From: Flavobacterium sp. LHD-80
Lineage (GTDB): Bacteria; Bacteroidota; Bacteroidia; Flavobacteriales; Flavobacteriaceae
DNA: 64,000 nt
Direction: 5' to 3'
Assembly: GCF_030929605.1 (NCBI RefSeq)
Contig: NZ_JAVFVS010000012.1
Span: forward strand, 186,001-250,000
Shown: piece by piece, positions 36,277 through 44,376 of the stretch
How positions within the stretch are numbered: position 1 is the stretch's first letter
Layout: every line of letters begins with the position of its first letter
Notes under the pieces: model-generated
The model's database searches: none
Seen by the model: the letters and a program-made list of their open reading frames with translations, nothing else
What the model was told of the DNA's origin: nothing
Translations under genes and position numbers: made by a program

Positions 36277-37536
36277 ATGGAAACAGTTCAAGCAATAAAA
36301 CAACGATTTGAGATTATTGGAAATGATCCAAAATTAAATCGTGCCATCGAAAAAGCCATTCAGGTTGCTCCTACTGATATTTCGGTTATGGTAACTGGGG
36401 AAAGTGGTGTTGGTAAAGAAAATATTCCTAGAATTATACATTCGCTTTCGCACAGAAAGCACGGAAAATATATTGCCGTAAACTGCGGAGCGATTCCGGA
36501 AGGAACAATTGACAGTGAACTTTTTGGTCACGAAAAAGGAGCTTTTACAGGCGCTACAAGCACGCGTGAAGGCTATTTTGAAGTAGCTGATGGCGGAACT
36601 ATTTTCCTTGATGAAGTTGGTGAATTGCCTTTGACAACTCAAGTCCGTTTGCTTCGTGTTTTAGAAAATGGCGAATTCATAAAAGTAGGTTCGTCTCAAG
36701 TTCAGAAAACGAATGTGAGAATTGTTGCTGCAACCAATGTGAATTTATTCAATGCCATCGAAAAAGGGAAATTCCGTGAGGATTTGTACTATCGTTTAAC
36801 AACAGTCGAAATTACATTGCCTCCTTTGCGAGAAAGAAATGAAGATATTCATCTATTGTTTAGAAAGTTTGTTGCCGATTTTGCTCATAAATACAAAATG
36901 CCTCCTTTAAAACTGGATGATGATGCTGTACAGCTTCTTCAGAAATTTAGATGGAGCGGAAATATTCGTCAACTTCGAAATGTGGCTGAACAAATCTCTG
37001 TTTTAGAAACAAACCGCGATATTACATTGGCAACACTTCAGTCGTATTTGCCTGCTGAAGGAAGCAATTTGCCTTCAGTAATTAGCGACAAGAAAAAGGA
37101 AAGCGATTTCAGTACAGAAAGAGACATATTATATAAGGTACTTTTTGATATGAAAAGTGACTTGAATGATTTGAAAAAACTGACTTTGGAATTGATGAAA
37201 AATGGCGGTTCTTCAAAAATGCAGGATATAAATCCAAATTTAATTCAGAAAATATATGGAAATCAAGAAAGCGACAGCGAAATTGATTTTGAAGAAGAGC
37301 CAAGAACAGCTGTTATGACGCCAGCAAGCCGAGAAGATAATTACCAAATTCAGGACGACAATTATTTGTTTGCCGAAACTATTGAGGAAGAAGAAATTTT
37401 ACGTTTAGAACAGAAAGAAATCGAAATGATCAAAAAATCATTAGAAAAAAACAAAGGAAAACGCAAAGCAGCGGCCGATGAACTTGGTATTTCTGAAAGA
37501 ACTTTATATAGAAAAATCAAACAATTTGATTTGTAA
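36277..37536 (+). CDS. Sigma-54-dependent activator without receiver domain
   Basis: 419 residues. The AAA+ domain begins almost at the N-terminus: Walker A GESGVGKE, the sigma-54 contact loop GAFTGA (HEKGAFTGATSTREG), Walker B GGTIFLDEVGELP, and RLTTVEITLPPLRER. A linker rich in Asp/Glu follows, then a Fis-type helix-turn-helix at the end (KRKAAADELGISERTLYRK). There is no receiver, GAF or PAS domain ahead of the AAA+ core, so control must come from expression level or a partner protein. It sits upstream of lptE with a 95-base gap. Confidence 0.93.
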   Translation: METVQAIKQRFEIIGNDPKLNRAIEKAIQVAPTDISVMVTGESGVGKENIPRIIHSLSHRKHGKYIAVNCGAIPEGTIDSELFGHEKGAFTGATSTREGYFEVADGGTIFLDEVGELPLTTQVRLLRVLENGEFIKVGSSQVQKTNVRIVAATNVNLFNAIEKGKFREDLYYRLTTVEITLPPLRERNEDIHLLFRKFVADFAHKYKMPPLKLDDDAVQLLQKFRWSGNIRQLRNVAEQISVLETNRDITLATLQSYLPAEGSNLPSVISDKKKESDFSTERDILYKVLFDMKSDLNDLKKLTLELMKNGGSSKMQDINPNLIQKIYGNQESDSEIDFEEEPRTAVMTPASREDNYQIQDDNYLFAETIEEEEILRLEQKEIEMIKKSLEKNKGKRKAAADELGISERTLYRKIKQFDL

Positions 37537-37631
37537 TTTTTGACATAAAGACACAAAATGTTTTTTAAACGAAAATGAATATCTTTGAACCAAGCGTCAG
37601 CAAACTGGCAAAGCAACTCTTAAAATTAGAA

Positions 37632-38150
37632 ATGAAAAACTTAAAATATATTTTAATTCTGGTAATCGCAACTACTTTCAGCGGATGCAACGTTTACAAC
37701 TTTACAGGAACAGGAACTATTGATGCCAAAACGTTTCAGGTTAACTTTTTCCAGAATAATGCAGATTTGATTGAACCTGGAATCGACAGACAATTTACAT
37801 TAGCGCTTCAGGATTTGATTATGAATCAAACCAACCTGAATTTAGTTAGCAACAGTGGCGATTTAGTTTATGAAGGCGAAATTGTAGATTACAGAATAAG
37901 CCCGATGACAGCAACAGCTGCAGACGCAAGTGGTAATTTGGGAGCAGCACAAAACCGTTTGACTATTCGTGTAAATGTAAGATTCTCAAACAGAAAAAAA
38001 GAAACGGATGACTTTGAGAAACAATTTGAATTCTATAATGACTTTGCAGGAACAGACCTTCCAACTGGCACAGTTTTAAATAATGCAATTCAAACTATTT
38101 TCGAAAGAATTACTCAGGATATTTTCAATGAGTCATTGGCAAAATGGTAA
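37632..38150 (+). CDS. lptE: LptE-like LPS-assembly lipoprotein
   Basis: 172 residues from ATG 37632 (MKNLKYILILVIATTFSGC); lipobox FSGC, Cys at residue 19. A longer frame from 37575 overlaps the likely -7 box TATCTTTG (37580-37587) and is rejected. The mature part has the LptE/RlpB-like pattern in Bacteroidetes: FTGTGTIDAKTFQVNFFQNN, GDLVYEGEIVDYRISP, RLTIRVNVRFSN. LptE plugs the LptD barrel that places LPS in the outer leaflet. No lptD is in the window. Likely co-transcribed with the acidic TPR gene and secG. Confidence 0.88.
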   Translation: MKNLKYILILVIATTFSGCNVYNFTGTGTIDAKTFQVNFFQNNADLIEPGIDRQFTLALQDLIMNQTNLNLVSNSGDLVYEGEIVDYRISPMTATAADASGNLGAAQNRLTIRVNVRFSNRKKETDDFEKQFEFYNDFAGTDLPTGTVLNNAIQTIFERITQDIFNESLAKW

Positions 38151-38172
38151 TTTCTTGTTTAATTGGTTAACC

Positions 38173-38238
38173 GTTTAATCGTTTAATCGATTCAACAGTT
38201 AAATGATTAAACGATTAAACAATAAAAAACGATTAAAC
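38173..38238. repeat. GTTTAATC inverted and direct repeats
   Basis: Two tandem GTTTAATC units at 38173-38188 face two GATTAAAC units at 38205-38220 (perfect 16-bp inverted repeat), with a third GATTAAAC at 38231-38238, ending just before the next start codon. Confidence 0.85.
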
Positions 38239-38245
38239 AACAAAC

Positions 38246-39712
38246 ATGAACGTAACCGATTATACATACCTAATAAACAAACCTGATACCGTTACAGAAA
38301 AACAGGCCGAAACATTAGGAAATGTTTTGAATGAATTTCCATATTTTCAAAGTGCACGCGCATTGCGACTAAAAGGGCTTTACAAACAAAACAGCTTTAA
38401 GTATAATTATGCTTTAAAAGTTACGGCCGCGCATACTACAGATCGCTCGGTTTTGTTTGATTTTATTACCTCAGAAGAGTTCACTGCTATTCAGGGCGAC
38501 TATTATAATCGCAAACTGAACGACCTTTTAAATATCACTGTTTTTGATGTCGAAATTGTTTCGGCAGAAGAAAAAAAGAAACTTGCCGAAGTTCGAATCG
38601 ATCCAATCGAAAAATCAATTCTAGATTCTATTAAAGAAGCAACATCTTCAACTTTTGAAGAGCCCGCAAAAATTGAAGAAAATCCGATTGAAGAAGTAAT
38701 CGAAGAACCAATTGCTATTTCTGTTTTAGAAGAAACACCAATTGAATCTGTGATTGAAGAACCAATTATGCTATCTGTTGTAAAGGATGAACCGATTGAA
38801 TCAATAATTGAAGAACCTGCTGTACTTTCTATTACAGAAGAAACACCAATTATTAAGGAACCAAGCCGTACTTTTCTAGAAGACAGATTAGACGATGAAA
38901 TTCTGGATATCAGAATAGATCCAATTGAAAAATCGGTTTTTAATGCTATCAAGGAAGCAGAAACTGTAGTTTTTGAAGAAGCTAAAACTGTTGAAGAACC
39001 AATCGTTGATGAAGTTCCAGAACCAGTAAATACTTCTGAAAAAATTCCAACACTAGAAGAGTTTATAGAAATTCCAAAAACAGAAACTGTTGAAGAAACT
39101 ATAACTATTCAAAATTCTGAGGAAATTGAAGTTCCTGAAGCTACAATCCCGGTTTCAGAAACTGAAACACTTCCTGAACCAGAAAAAAACGAAATTGCAG
39201 AAGCAGTAAAAATTGCAGAAGAAAAACTGGAAATTGGAAAACCTTTAGATTTTTCTGCGAAAGAGAAACATTCGTTCCAAGAATGGCTACAATTAGCACG
39301 AACAGAACCTATTGACAGAACAATAGAAGCCCCGACAGAACAAAATCTGCCGGAAAATACAATTGAAAAAGCAGAACAAACATTCGGAACGGTCGCTGAA
39401 GAAGAAAAAACAGAAGAAGAAAAAAAGAAAAAAGCAGAAATTATTGATCGTTTTATAGAAGCCAACCCAAAAATTTCTCCAATAAAACAGACGGCGATAA
39501 CAGCATCGGTTCAGCTTGAGATCAATAAAGACGAGAGTTCTTATTTAATGACAGAGACTTTAGCCAGAGTATATTTGGAACAAAAAAAATATACAAAAGC
39601 AATTCAAGCATATGAAATATTAATTTTGAAATATCCAGAAAAAATTACTTTCTTTGCAGACCGCATATCGGATATAAAGATTTTACAACAAAATAACAAT
39701 AACAATAATTAA
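38246..39712 (+). CDS. Acidic repeat protein with C-terminal TPR
   Basis: 488 residues, no signal peptide. Residues 1-105 are a helical domain (YLINKPDTVTEKQAETLGNV). Residues about 110-370 are low complexity, very rich in Glu, Ile, Pro and Thr, with two copies of RIDPIEKSxxxxIKEA (about 115-133 and 229-247) and repeats of the type IEEPIxxSVxxxxPIES. The C-terminal 100 residues contain a TPR-like pair (YLMTETLARVYLEQKKYTKA, IQAYEILILKYPEK). It is conserved in position between lptE and secG, suggesting an envelope or export link, but the function is unknown. Confidence 0.8.
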   Translation: MNVTDYTYLINKPDTVTEKQAETLGNVLNEFPYFQSARALRLKGLYKQNSFKYNYALKVTAAHTTDRSVLFDFITSEEFTAIQGDYYNRKLNDLLNITVFDVEIVSAEEKKKLAEVRIDPIEKSILDSIKEATSSTFEEPAKIEENPIEEVIEEPIAISVLEETPIESVIEEPIMLSVVKDEPIESIIEEPAVLSITEETPIIKEPSRTFLEDRLDDEILDIRIDPIEKSVFNAIKEAETVVFEEAKTVEEPIVDEVPEPVNTSEKIPTLEEFIEIPKTETVEETITIQNSEEIEVPEATIPVSETETLPEPEKNEIAEAVKIAEEKLEIGKPLDFSAKEKHSFQEWLQLARTEPIDRTIEAPTEQNLPENTIEKAEQTFGTVAEEEKTEEEKKKKAEIIDRFIEANPKISPIKQTAITASVQLEINKDESSYLMTETLARVYLEQKKYTKAIQAYEILILKYPEKITFFADRISDIKILQQNNNNNN

Positions 39713-39715
39713 GTA

Positions 39716-40051
39716 ATGAGCACATTTTCAATTTTTTTAGTTTTAATCACAATAGTTTGTTTTCTATTGATCGTAGTAATCATGGTTCAAAACCCTAAAG
39801 GAGGAGGATTATCTTCTACTATCAGCGGAACACAAATGTTAGGCGGTGTACAAAAAACAACTGACTTTTTAGATAAAAGTACTTGGACATTAGCTACTAT
39901 TTTGATCGTTTTAATTTTACTTTCAAGCTTAAGCTTTACAGGTTCATTAAACGATACTGGATCTAAAATTATTGAGAAGACAGAAGCTCCTGCAACTACA
40001 CCAGCAGCTCCTGCTCAAGGAACTCCTGCACCTGCAGCTCCAGCAAAATAA
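39716..40051 (+). CDS. secG: SecG, preprotein translocase subunit
   Basis: 111 residues with two membrane helices (about 3-24 and 56-76) and the conserved loop VVIMVQNPKGGGLSSTISG. The C-terminal tail is rich in Ala/Pro, as in Bacteroidetes SecG proteins. SecG assists SecYE and SecA in exporting proteins across the inner membrane. It starts 4 bases after the previous stop, so the genes are translationally linked, and the unit ends with the terminator at 40073-40104. Confidence 0.94.
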   Translation: MSTFSIFLVLITIVCFLLIVVIMVQNPKGGGLSSTISGTQMLGGVQKTTDFLDKSTWTLATILIVLILLSSLSFTGSLNDTGSKIIEKTEAPATTPAAPAQGTPAPAAPAK

Positions 40052-40072
40052 TTATAGCTTGATATAAAATCT

Positions 40073-40104
40073 AATGCCAGCCTGTCAAAGCTGGCATTTT
40101 TTTT
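40073..40104 (+). terminator. Terminator after secG
   Basis: Stem AATGCCAGC/GCTGGCATT with 8-nt loop and a run of eight T; it separates the lptE-secG unit from groES. Confidence 0.92.
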
Positions 40105-40130
40105 AAGAAAAAATGTCAGTTTATGGAGCA

Positions 40131-40145
40131 TGGCATAATTTCTGA
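40131..40145 (+). promoter_or_regulatory. Possible sigma-54-type promoter of groES
   Basis: TGGCATAATTTCTGA resembles the -24/-12 form TGGCAC-N5-TTGCA: GG and GA are 10 nt apart. It lies 56 bases before the groES start. No CIRCE operator (inverted TTAGCACTC) is present. The assignment is tentative. Confidence 0.35.
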
Positions 40146-40200
40146 AATCCAATAGAACATAAAAAACGTATAACTTATAATAAATATAAAATATAAAATC

Positions 40201-40476
40201 ATGGCTTTAAACATTAAACCGCTTTCAGATCGCGTACTTATTGAGCCTGTTGCAGCTGAAACTAAAACTGCCTCAGGTATTTTTATTCCAGATACTGCTA
40301 AAGAAAAACCTCAAAAAGGAACTGTAGTTGCAGTAGGAAACGGATCTAAAGATCATACTATGACTGTAAAAGTTGGCGATACTGTTCTTTATGGCAAATA
40401 TGCAGGAACAGAATTAAAATTAGAAGGAACTGATTATTTGATTATGCGTGAGGACGACATCTTAGCGATAATCTAA
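40201..40476 (+). CDS. groS: GroES co-chaperonin
   Basis: 91 residues, complete. Family hallmarks: IKPLSDRVLIEPVAAE at the start, the mobile loop ETKTASGIFIPDTAKEKPQK, VVAVGNG, VGDTVLYGKYAG and the closing DILAI. GroES caps the GroEL cavity during ATP-driven folding. The gene is separated from groEL by 579 bases that hold repeats and a broken four-helix-bundle gene, unlike the short gap normal in a groESL operon. Confidence 0.97.
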   Translation: MALNIKPLSDRVLIEPVAAETKTASGIFIPDTAKEKPQKGTVVAVGNGSKDHTMTVKVGDTVLYGKYAGTELKLEGTDYLIMREDDILAII

Positions 40477-40481
40477 AGATT

Positions 40482-40555
40482 GCTGTAAGCCGTAAGCTTT
40501 AAGCTATAAGCTTCCCAAAAAAGCCTATAGCCTACTGCCTAAAGCATAAAGCTTC
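40482..40555. repeat. TAAGC-type palindromic repeat, left of the pseudogene
   Basis: GCTGTAAGCCGTAAGCTTT at the left and GCCTACTGCCTAAAGC toward the right form an imperfect inverted repeat. Related copies follow the pseudogene at 40917-40981 and 41012-41046. Confidence 0.8.
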
Positions 40556-40561
40556 AAAAAA

Positions 40562-40917
40562 ATGAGAGATTTAAGAAATATGATATTTGGCAACTAAGCC
40601 ACTCTTTTACTTTAGAAACCTATAAAATGACTTCTTTATTTCCAAAAGAAGAATTATACGGATTAACAAGTCAAATAAGAAGGGCTTCTTCATCAATACC
40701 AACTAATATTAGTGAAGGATGTGGAAGAAACAGTGACAAAGAATTTAATCAATTTCTCAATATTGCTTTGGGTTCTGCAAATGAGACAGAATATCTTTTG
40801 ATTTTAGCTAAAGATTTACAATATCTAAATATGGAAATTGCTCAAAATCAAATAGAAAAAATCAACAGTATAAAAAGCAAAATTTATAAATTAAAACAAT
40901 TACTAGTTTCGCAATAG
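40562..40917 (+). pseudogene. Four-helix-bundle (23S rRNA intervening-sequence) protein gene, frameshifted
   Basis: From ATG 40562 the frame reads MRDLRN and then stops at 40595. Shifting frame by one base at about 40577-40580 restores YDIWQLSHSFTLETYKM and then, from ATG 40627, 96 further residues (EELYGLTSQIRRASSSIPTN, ISEGCGR). Joined, this gives the whole family protein of about 118 residues (S23/IVP type). So the gene carries one frameshift near its start; the 96-codon remainder might still be translated from 40627. Family members occur in 23S rRNA intervening sequences and in genomic repeats; function unknown. A sequencing error cannot be excluded. Confidence 0.85.
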
Positions 40918-41046
40918 GCTGTAAGCCGTAAGCTGTAAGCTTCTAAACAAAGCGTAAAGCCTACCGCCTAAAGCTTAAAGCAAATAAAAAACAAATACTA
41001 ATTCAGCAGTAGAAAAGCCTAAAGCTTATAGCCTACTGCCTAAAGC
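40917..41046. repeat. TAAGC-type palindromic repeats, right of the pseudogene
   Basis: A second full copy (40917-40981: GGCTGTAAGCCGTAAGC ... GCCTAAAGCTTAAAGC) and a partial third copy (41012-41046, ending GCCTACTGCCTAAAGC) that stops ten bases before the groEL start codon. Confidence 0.82.
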
Positions 41047-41055
41047 AATATAAAA

Positions 41056-42684
41056 ATGGCAAAAGATATAAAATTTGATATTGAAGCACGTGACGGATTA
41101 AAACGTGGTGTTGATGCATTAGCAAACGCTGTAAAAGTAACTCTTGGACCAAAAGGTCGTAACGTAATCATCGGGAAATCATTTGGTGGACCAACTGTTA
41201 CTAAAGATGGTGTTTCTGTTGCAAAAGAAATCGAATTAAAAGACGCATTAGAAAATATGGGTGCGCAAATGGTGAAAGAAGTTGCTTCTAAAACCAATGA
41301 TTTAGCGGGTGACGGAACTACAACTGCTACAGTTTTAGCTCAAGCAATCGTAAAAGAAGGTCTTAAAAACGTTGCTGCAGGTGCAAATCCAATGGATTTA
41401 AAACGCGGTATCGACAAAGCAGTTGAAACTATCGTTGCTGACTTAGCAAAACAAGCTAAAGTAGTTGGAAGCGATTCTGATAAAATCAAACAAATTGCTT
41501 CTATCTCTGCTAACAATGACGAAGTTATTGGTGAATTAATCGCTACTGCTTTCGCTAAAGTTGGAAAAGAAGGTGTTATCACTGTTGAAGAGGCTAAAGG
41601 AACTGATACTTTCGTTGACGTTGTTGAAGGAATGCAGTTTGACAGAGGATATCTTTCTCCTTACTTCGTAACAAATCCAGAGAAAATGGAAGTTGAATTA
41701 GACTCTCCATACATCTTATTATACGACAAAAAAGTATCTTCTTTAAAAGAATTACTTCCAGTCTTAGAGCCAGTTGCGCAATCAGGAAAACCATTATTGA
41801 TTATTGCTGAAGATGTTGACGGAGAAGCTCTTTCTACATTAGTAGTAAACAAATTAAGAGGTGCTCTTAAAATTGCTGCAGTAAAAGCTCCAGGTTTTGG
41901 CGACAGAAGAAAAGCAATGTTAGAAGATATCGCAATCTTGACTGGTGGAACTGTAATTTCTGAAGAAAGAGGTTATACATTAGAAAACACAACTATCGAA
42001 ATGTTAGGAAACGCAAAAAGAGTTTCTATCGATAAAGACAACACTACAATTGTAAGTGGTGCTGGTGAAGCTGATATTATCAAAAACAGAGTAAACCAAA
42101 TTAAAGGTCAGATGGAAACTACTACATCTGATTATGATAAAGAAAAATTGCAAGAGCGTTTGGCTAAATTAGCTGGTGGTGTTGCTGTTCTTTATGTTGG
42201 TGCTGCTTCTGAAGTTGAAATGAAAGAGAAAAAAGACAGAGTTGACGATGCTTTACACGCAACTCGTGCTGCTGTTGAAGAAGGAATTGTTGCTGGTGGT
42301 GGTGTTGCTTTATTAAGAGCAAAACTTGCTTTAGCTGACTTAAAAGCTGACAACGCTGACGAAGCAACTGGAATCCAAATTGTTTCTCGTGCAGTTGAAT
42401 CTCCATTAAGAACTATCGTTGAAAACGCTGGTCTTGAAGGTTCTGTTGTTGTGGCTAAAGTAGCTGAAGGTTCTGGTGATTTTGGATACAATGCAAAAAC
42501 TGACGAATATGTAGATATGCTTAAAGCTGGAATTATCGATCCTAAAAAAGTAACTCGTGTAGCTCTTGAAAATGCTGCATCTGTTTCTGGAATGATCCTT
42601 ACTACAGAATGTGCATTAATTGATATTAAAGAAGAAAGCGCTGGCGGAATGCCAATGGGTGGCGGTATGCCAGGAATGATGTAA
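41056..42684 (+). CDS. groL: GroEL chaperonin
   Basis: 542 residues, full length. ATP-site segments KVTLGPKGRNVI and GDGTTTATVLAQAI, the hinge region, and the flexible Gly-Met tail (GGMPMGGGMPGMM) are all present. The double ring encloses non-native proteins and folds them with GroES and ATP. The codon use is that of a highly expressed gene, which also produces long antisense open frames that are not real. A strong terminator follows. Because the gap to groES is filled by repeats, co-transcription with groES is not certain. Confidence 0.98.
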   Translation: MAKDIKFDIEARDGLKRGVDALANAVKVTLGPKGRNVIIGKSFGGPTVTKDGVSVAKEIELKDALENMGAQMVKEVASKTNDLAGDGTTTATVLAQAIVKEGLKNVAAGANPMDLKRGIDKAVETIVADLAKQAKVVGSDSDKIKQIASISANNDEVIGELIATAFAKVGKEGVITVEEAKGTDTFVDVVEGMQFDRGYLSPYFVTNPEKMEVELDSPYILLYDKKVSSLKELLPVLEPVAQSGKPLLIIAEDVDGEALSTLVVNKLRGALKIAAVKAPGFGDRRKAMLEDIAILTGGTVISEERGYTLENTTIEMLGNAKRVSIDKDNTTIVSGAGEADIIKNRVNQIKGQMETTTSDYDKEKLQERLAKLAGGVAVLYVGAASEVEMKEKKDRVDDALHATRAAVEEGIVAGGGVALLRAKLALADLKADNADEATGIQIVSRAVESPLRTIVENAGLEGSVVVAKVAEGSGDFGYNAKTDEYVDMLKAGIIDPKKVTRVALENAASVSGMILTTECALIDIKEESAGGMPMGGGMPGMM

Positions 42685-42705
42685 TTCATTCTCTTCTTAA
42701 AACTT

Positions 42706-42738
42706 AAAGCGCCAGATGAATGTCTGGCGCTTTTTTTT
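42706..42738 (+). terminator. Terminator after groEL
   Basis: Stem AAAGCGCCAGA/TCTGGCGCTTT with 6-nt loop and a long T run. Confidence 0.93.
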
Positions 42739-42740
42739 AC

Positions 42741-42880
42741 CACAAATTGCACGAATTTCCACGAATTGTTTTGCGTAAAATAAGGTTTGCCGCAGATTAT
42801 AATCTTTTTAATCCTTTAATCTGTGGCAAAAAAACATTTTTAAAGATTAGAAAAAATAATTTGCGGAAATTCGTGTAATT
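42741..42880. repeat. Nested palindromic repeats between groEL and the phosphodiesterase gene
   Basis: Outer arms: GCACGAATTTCC near 42749 and GGAAATTCGTGTAATT at 42865-42880. Inner arms: TTTGCCGCAGATTATAATC (from 42786) and ATCTGTGGCAAA (to about 42830). Together they fill most of the 308-base gap; the rest to 42992 is AT-rich with a possible -7 box TACCTTTG at 42963-42970. Confidence 0.8.
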
Positions 42881-42992
42881 ACTTCGTCAGTTCGCTATCG
42901 CTCGGGTCGTGGCTAACTTTTTTATTTAACATTCTCTTTTTCTTTAAAAAATCTGTTATCTCTACCTTTGCTCTTCTATTTAAAATTGCAAA

Positions 42993-44195
42993 ATGAGAAA
43001 ATTCACAACTTACCTTTTATCTTTCACATTCTTACTACTTACTACTTTTTTACAAGCCCAAGCTAATAAAGATACTTACGTCGTTTTAGTTTCTATGGAT
43101 GGATTTCGCTGGGATTTTCAAAAACAGTTTAATCTTCCAAATTTGAAGCAGATTGAAAAAGAAGGCGTTCATGCTAAATCAATGAAACCTTCTTATCCAA
43201 CAAAAACTTTCCCAAATCATTATTCTATTGTCACAGGACTTTATCCAGATCACCACGGAATTATAAACAATGTTTTTTATGATGCTTCTCTGAATCAATC
43301 TTTTTCATTGTCAAGCGATGCAAAAAATGATTCGAGATTTTACGGTGGAAGCCCAATTTGGAATTTAGCTGAACAACAAGGTGTAAAAACAGCTTCGTTC
43401 TTCTGGCCGGGTTCTGATATTGACCAAAAAAATCCAAGTATTTACAAAAAATACGATAATAAGATTCCATACGGAGCGCGAATTGATACGGTTTTAAAAT
43501 GGTTACAGCTTCCTGAAAAACAGCGTCCGCATTTGGTTACTTTATATTTTGATGAGCCTGATCATACGGGACATAATTTTGGTCCGCTTTCACCAGAAAA
43601 TAAAAAAATGGTCATCAAAATGGATTCTATTATGGGCGAATTATCCAGAAGATTAGATCAGCTTTCTATTGGAAAAAAAATCAATTTGATTATTGTTTCT
43701 GATCACGGAATGGCAAATATCAGCGATGATAAAAAAGTAGCCATTTTAGATTATTTAAAACCAGAATGGCTGGGTTACAAAGATGTAATTAACCCAATTA
43801 TGAGTCTCCAGGCAAAAGCAGGTTATAAAGATTCTATTGCAAATGCTTTGAAAAAAGTACCTCATATTCATTTTTGGAAATCAACTGAAGTTCCAAAAAG
43901 ATTGCATTACGGAACCAACCCGCGAGTTCATGATTTTGTGATTGAAGCTGATAAAGGTTGGAGTTTAGTTGCTAAAAAATCTCAGAACATAAAAGGCGGC
44001 ACGCATGGTTACGACAACAACGAAAAAGATATGCACGCCATTTTTTATGCGAAAGGTCCAAATTTTAAAGTTGATAAAAGAATCAAAACATTTCAAAATG
44101 TTTCGGTTTATCCTTTAATTGCACATATTTTAGGCTTACAAATTGGTGACATTGACGGAAAATTAAGTGATGCAAAATCAGCTTTAGCCAATTAG
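42993..44195 (+). CDS. Exported nucleotide pyrophosphatase/phosphodiesterase (NPP family)
   Basis: 400 residues with a signal peptide ending LQAQ (residue about 23). Alkaline phosphatase superfamily, NPP branch: metal-binding VSMDGFRWDF, the nucleophile Thr in SYPTKTFPNHYSIVTG, YFDEPDHTGHNFGP, VSDHGMAN and GGTHGYDN supply the two zinc sites. Such enzymes cleave phosphodiester or pyrophosphate bonds of nucleotides or phospholipid head groups in the periplasm. It is monocistronic. The natural substrate is not predictable from sequence alone. Confidence 0.92.
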   Translation: MRKFTTYLLSFTFLLLTTFLQAQANKDTYVVLVSMDGFRWDFQKQFNLPNLKQIEKEGVHAKSMKPSYPTKTFPNHYSIVTGLYPDHHGIINNVFYDASLNQSFSLSSDAKNDSRFYGGSPIWNLAEQQGVKTASFFWPGSDIDQKNPSIYKKYDNKIPYGARIDTVLKWLQLPEKQRPHLVTLYFDEPDHTGHNFGPLSPENKKMVIKMDSIMGELSRRLDQLSIGKKINLIIVSDHGMANISDDKKVAILDYLKPEWLGYKDVINPIMSLQAKAGYKDSIANALKKVPHIHFWKSTEVPKRLHYGTNPRVHDFVIEADKGWSLVAKKSQNIKGGTHGYDNNEKDMHAIFYAKGPNFKVDKRIKTFQNVSVYPLIAHILGLQIGDIDGKLSDAKSALAN

Positions 44196-44248
44196 AAAAT
44201 GTGTCAATTTGAAAATTAGATAATTATTTCAACAGCGTTTATTGTAAA

Positions 44249-44330
44249 GGCGCACAGCAGTGCGTCTACGTTACGCAAATCAGACATTCTGGTTACGTTG
44301 TGTAGACGCACTACTGTGCGTCTCTACGGA
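44249..44330. repeat. GCGCACAG/TGCGTCTAC inverted repeat
   Basis: GCGCACAGCAGTGCGTCTAC at the left and GTAGACGCACTACTGTGCGT at the right, each also partly self-complementary, around a 30-base centre. Sits between convergent genes and may end transcription from both sides. Confidence 0.82.
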
Positions 44331-44376
44331 AAATTGGAGCGTTAATTCTCAATTAATAATTCACAATTAACCATTA

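Noticed and set aside
38503..39465. Serine-rich antisense frames opposite the acidic repeat protein
   Set aside because: They mirror the Glu-rich codons (GAA gives TTC/TCT on the other strand) and resemble no protein family.
40105..40200. CIRCE/HrcA operator before groES
   Set aside because: No inverted TTAGCACTC is present.
40627..40917. Evidence of a 23S rRNA gene nearby
   Set aside because: The intervening-sequence protein family also occurs outside rRNA; no rRNA sequence is present here.
42192..42752. 186-codon antisense frame opposite groEL
   Set aside because: Long antisense frames are usual opposite highly expressed genes with strong codon bias; it resembles no protein family.
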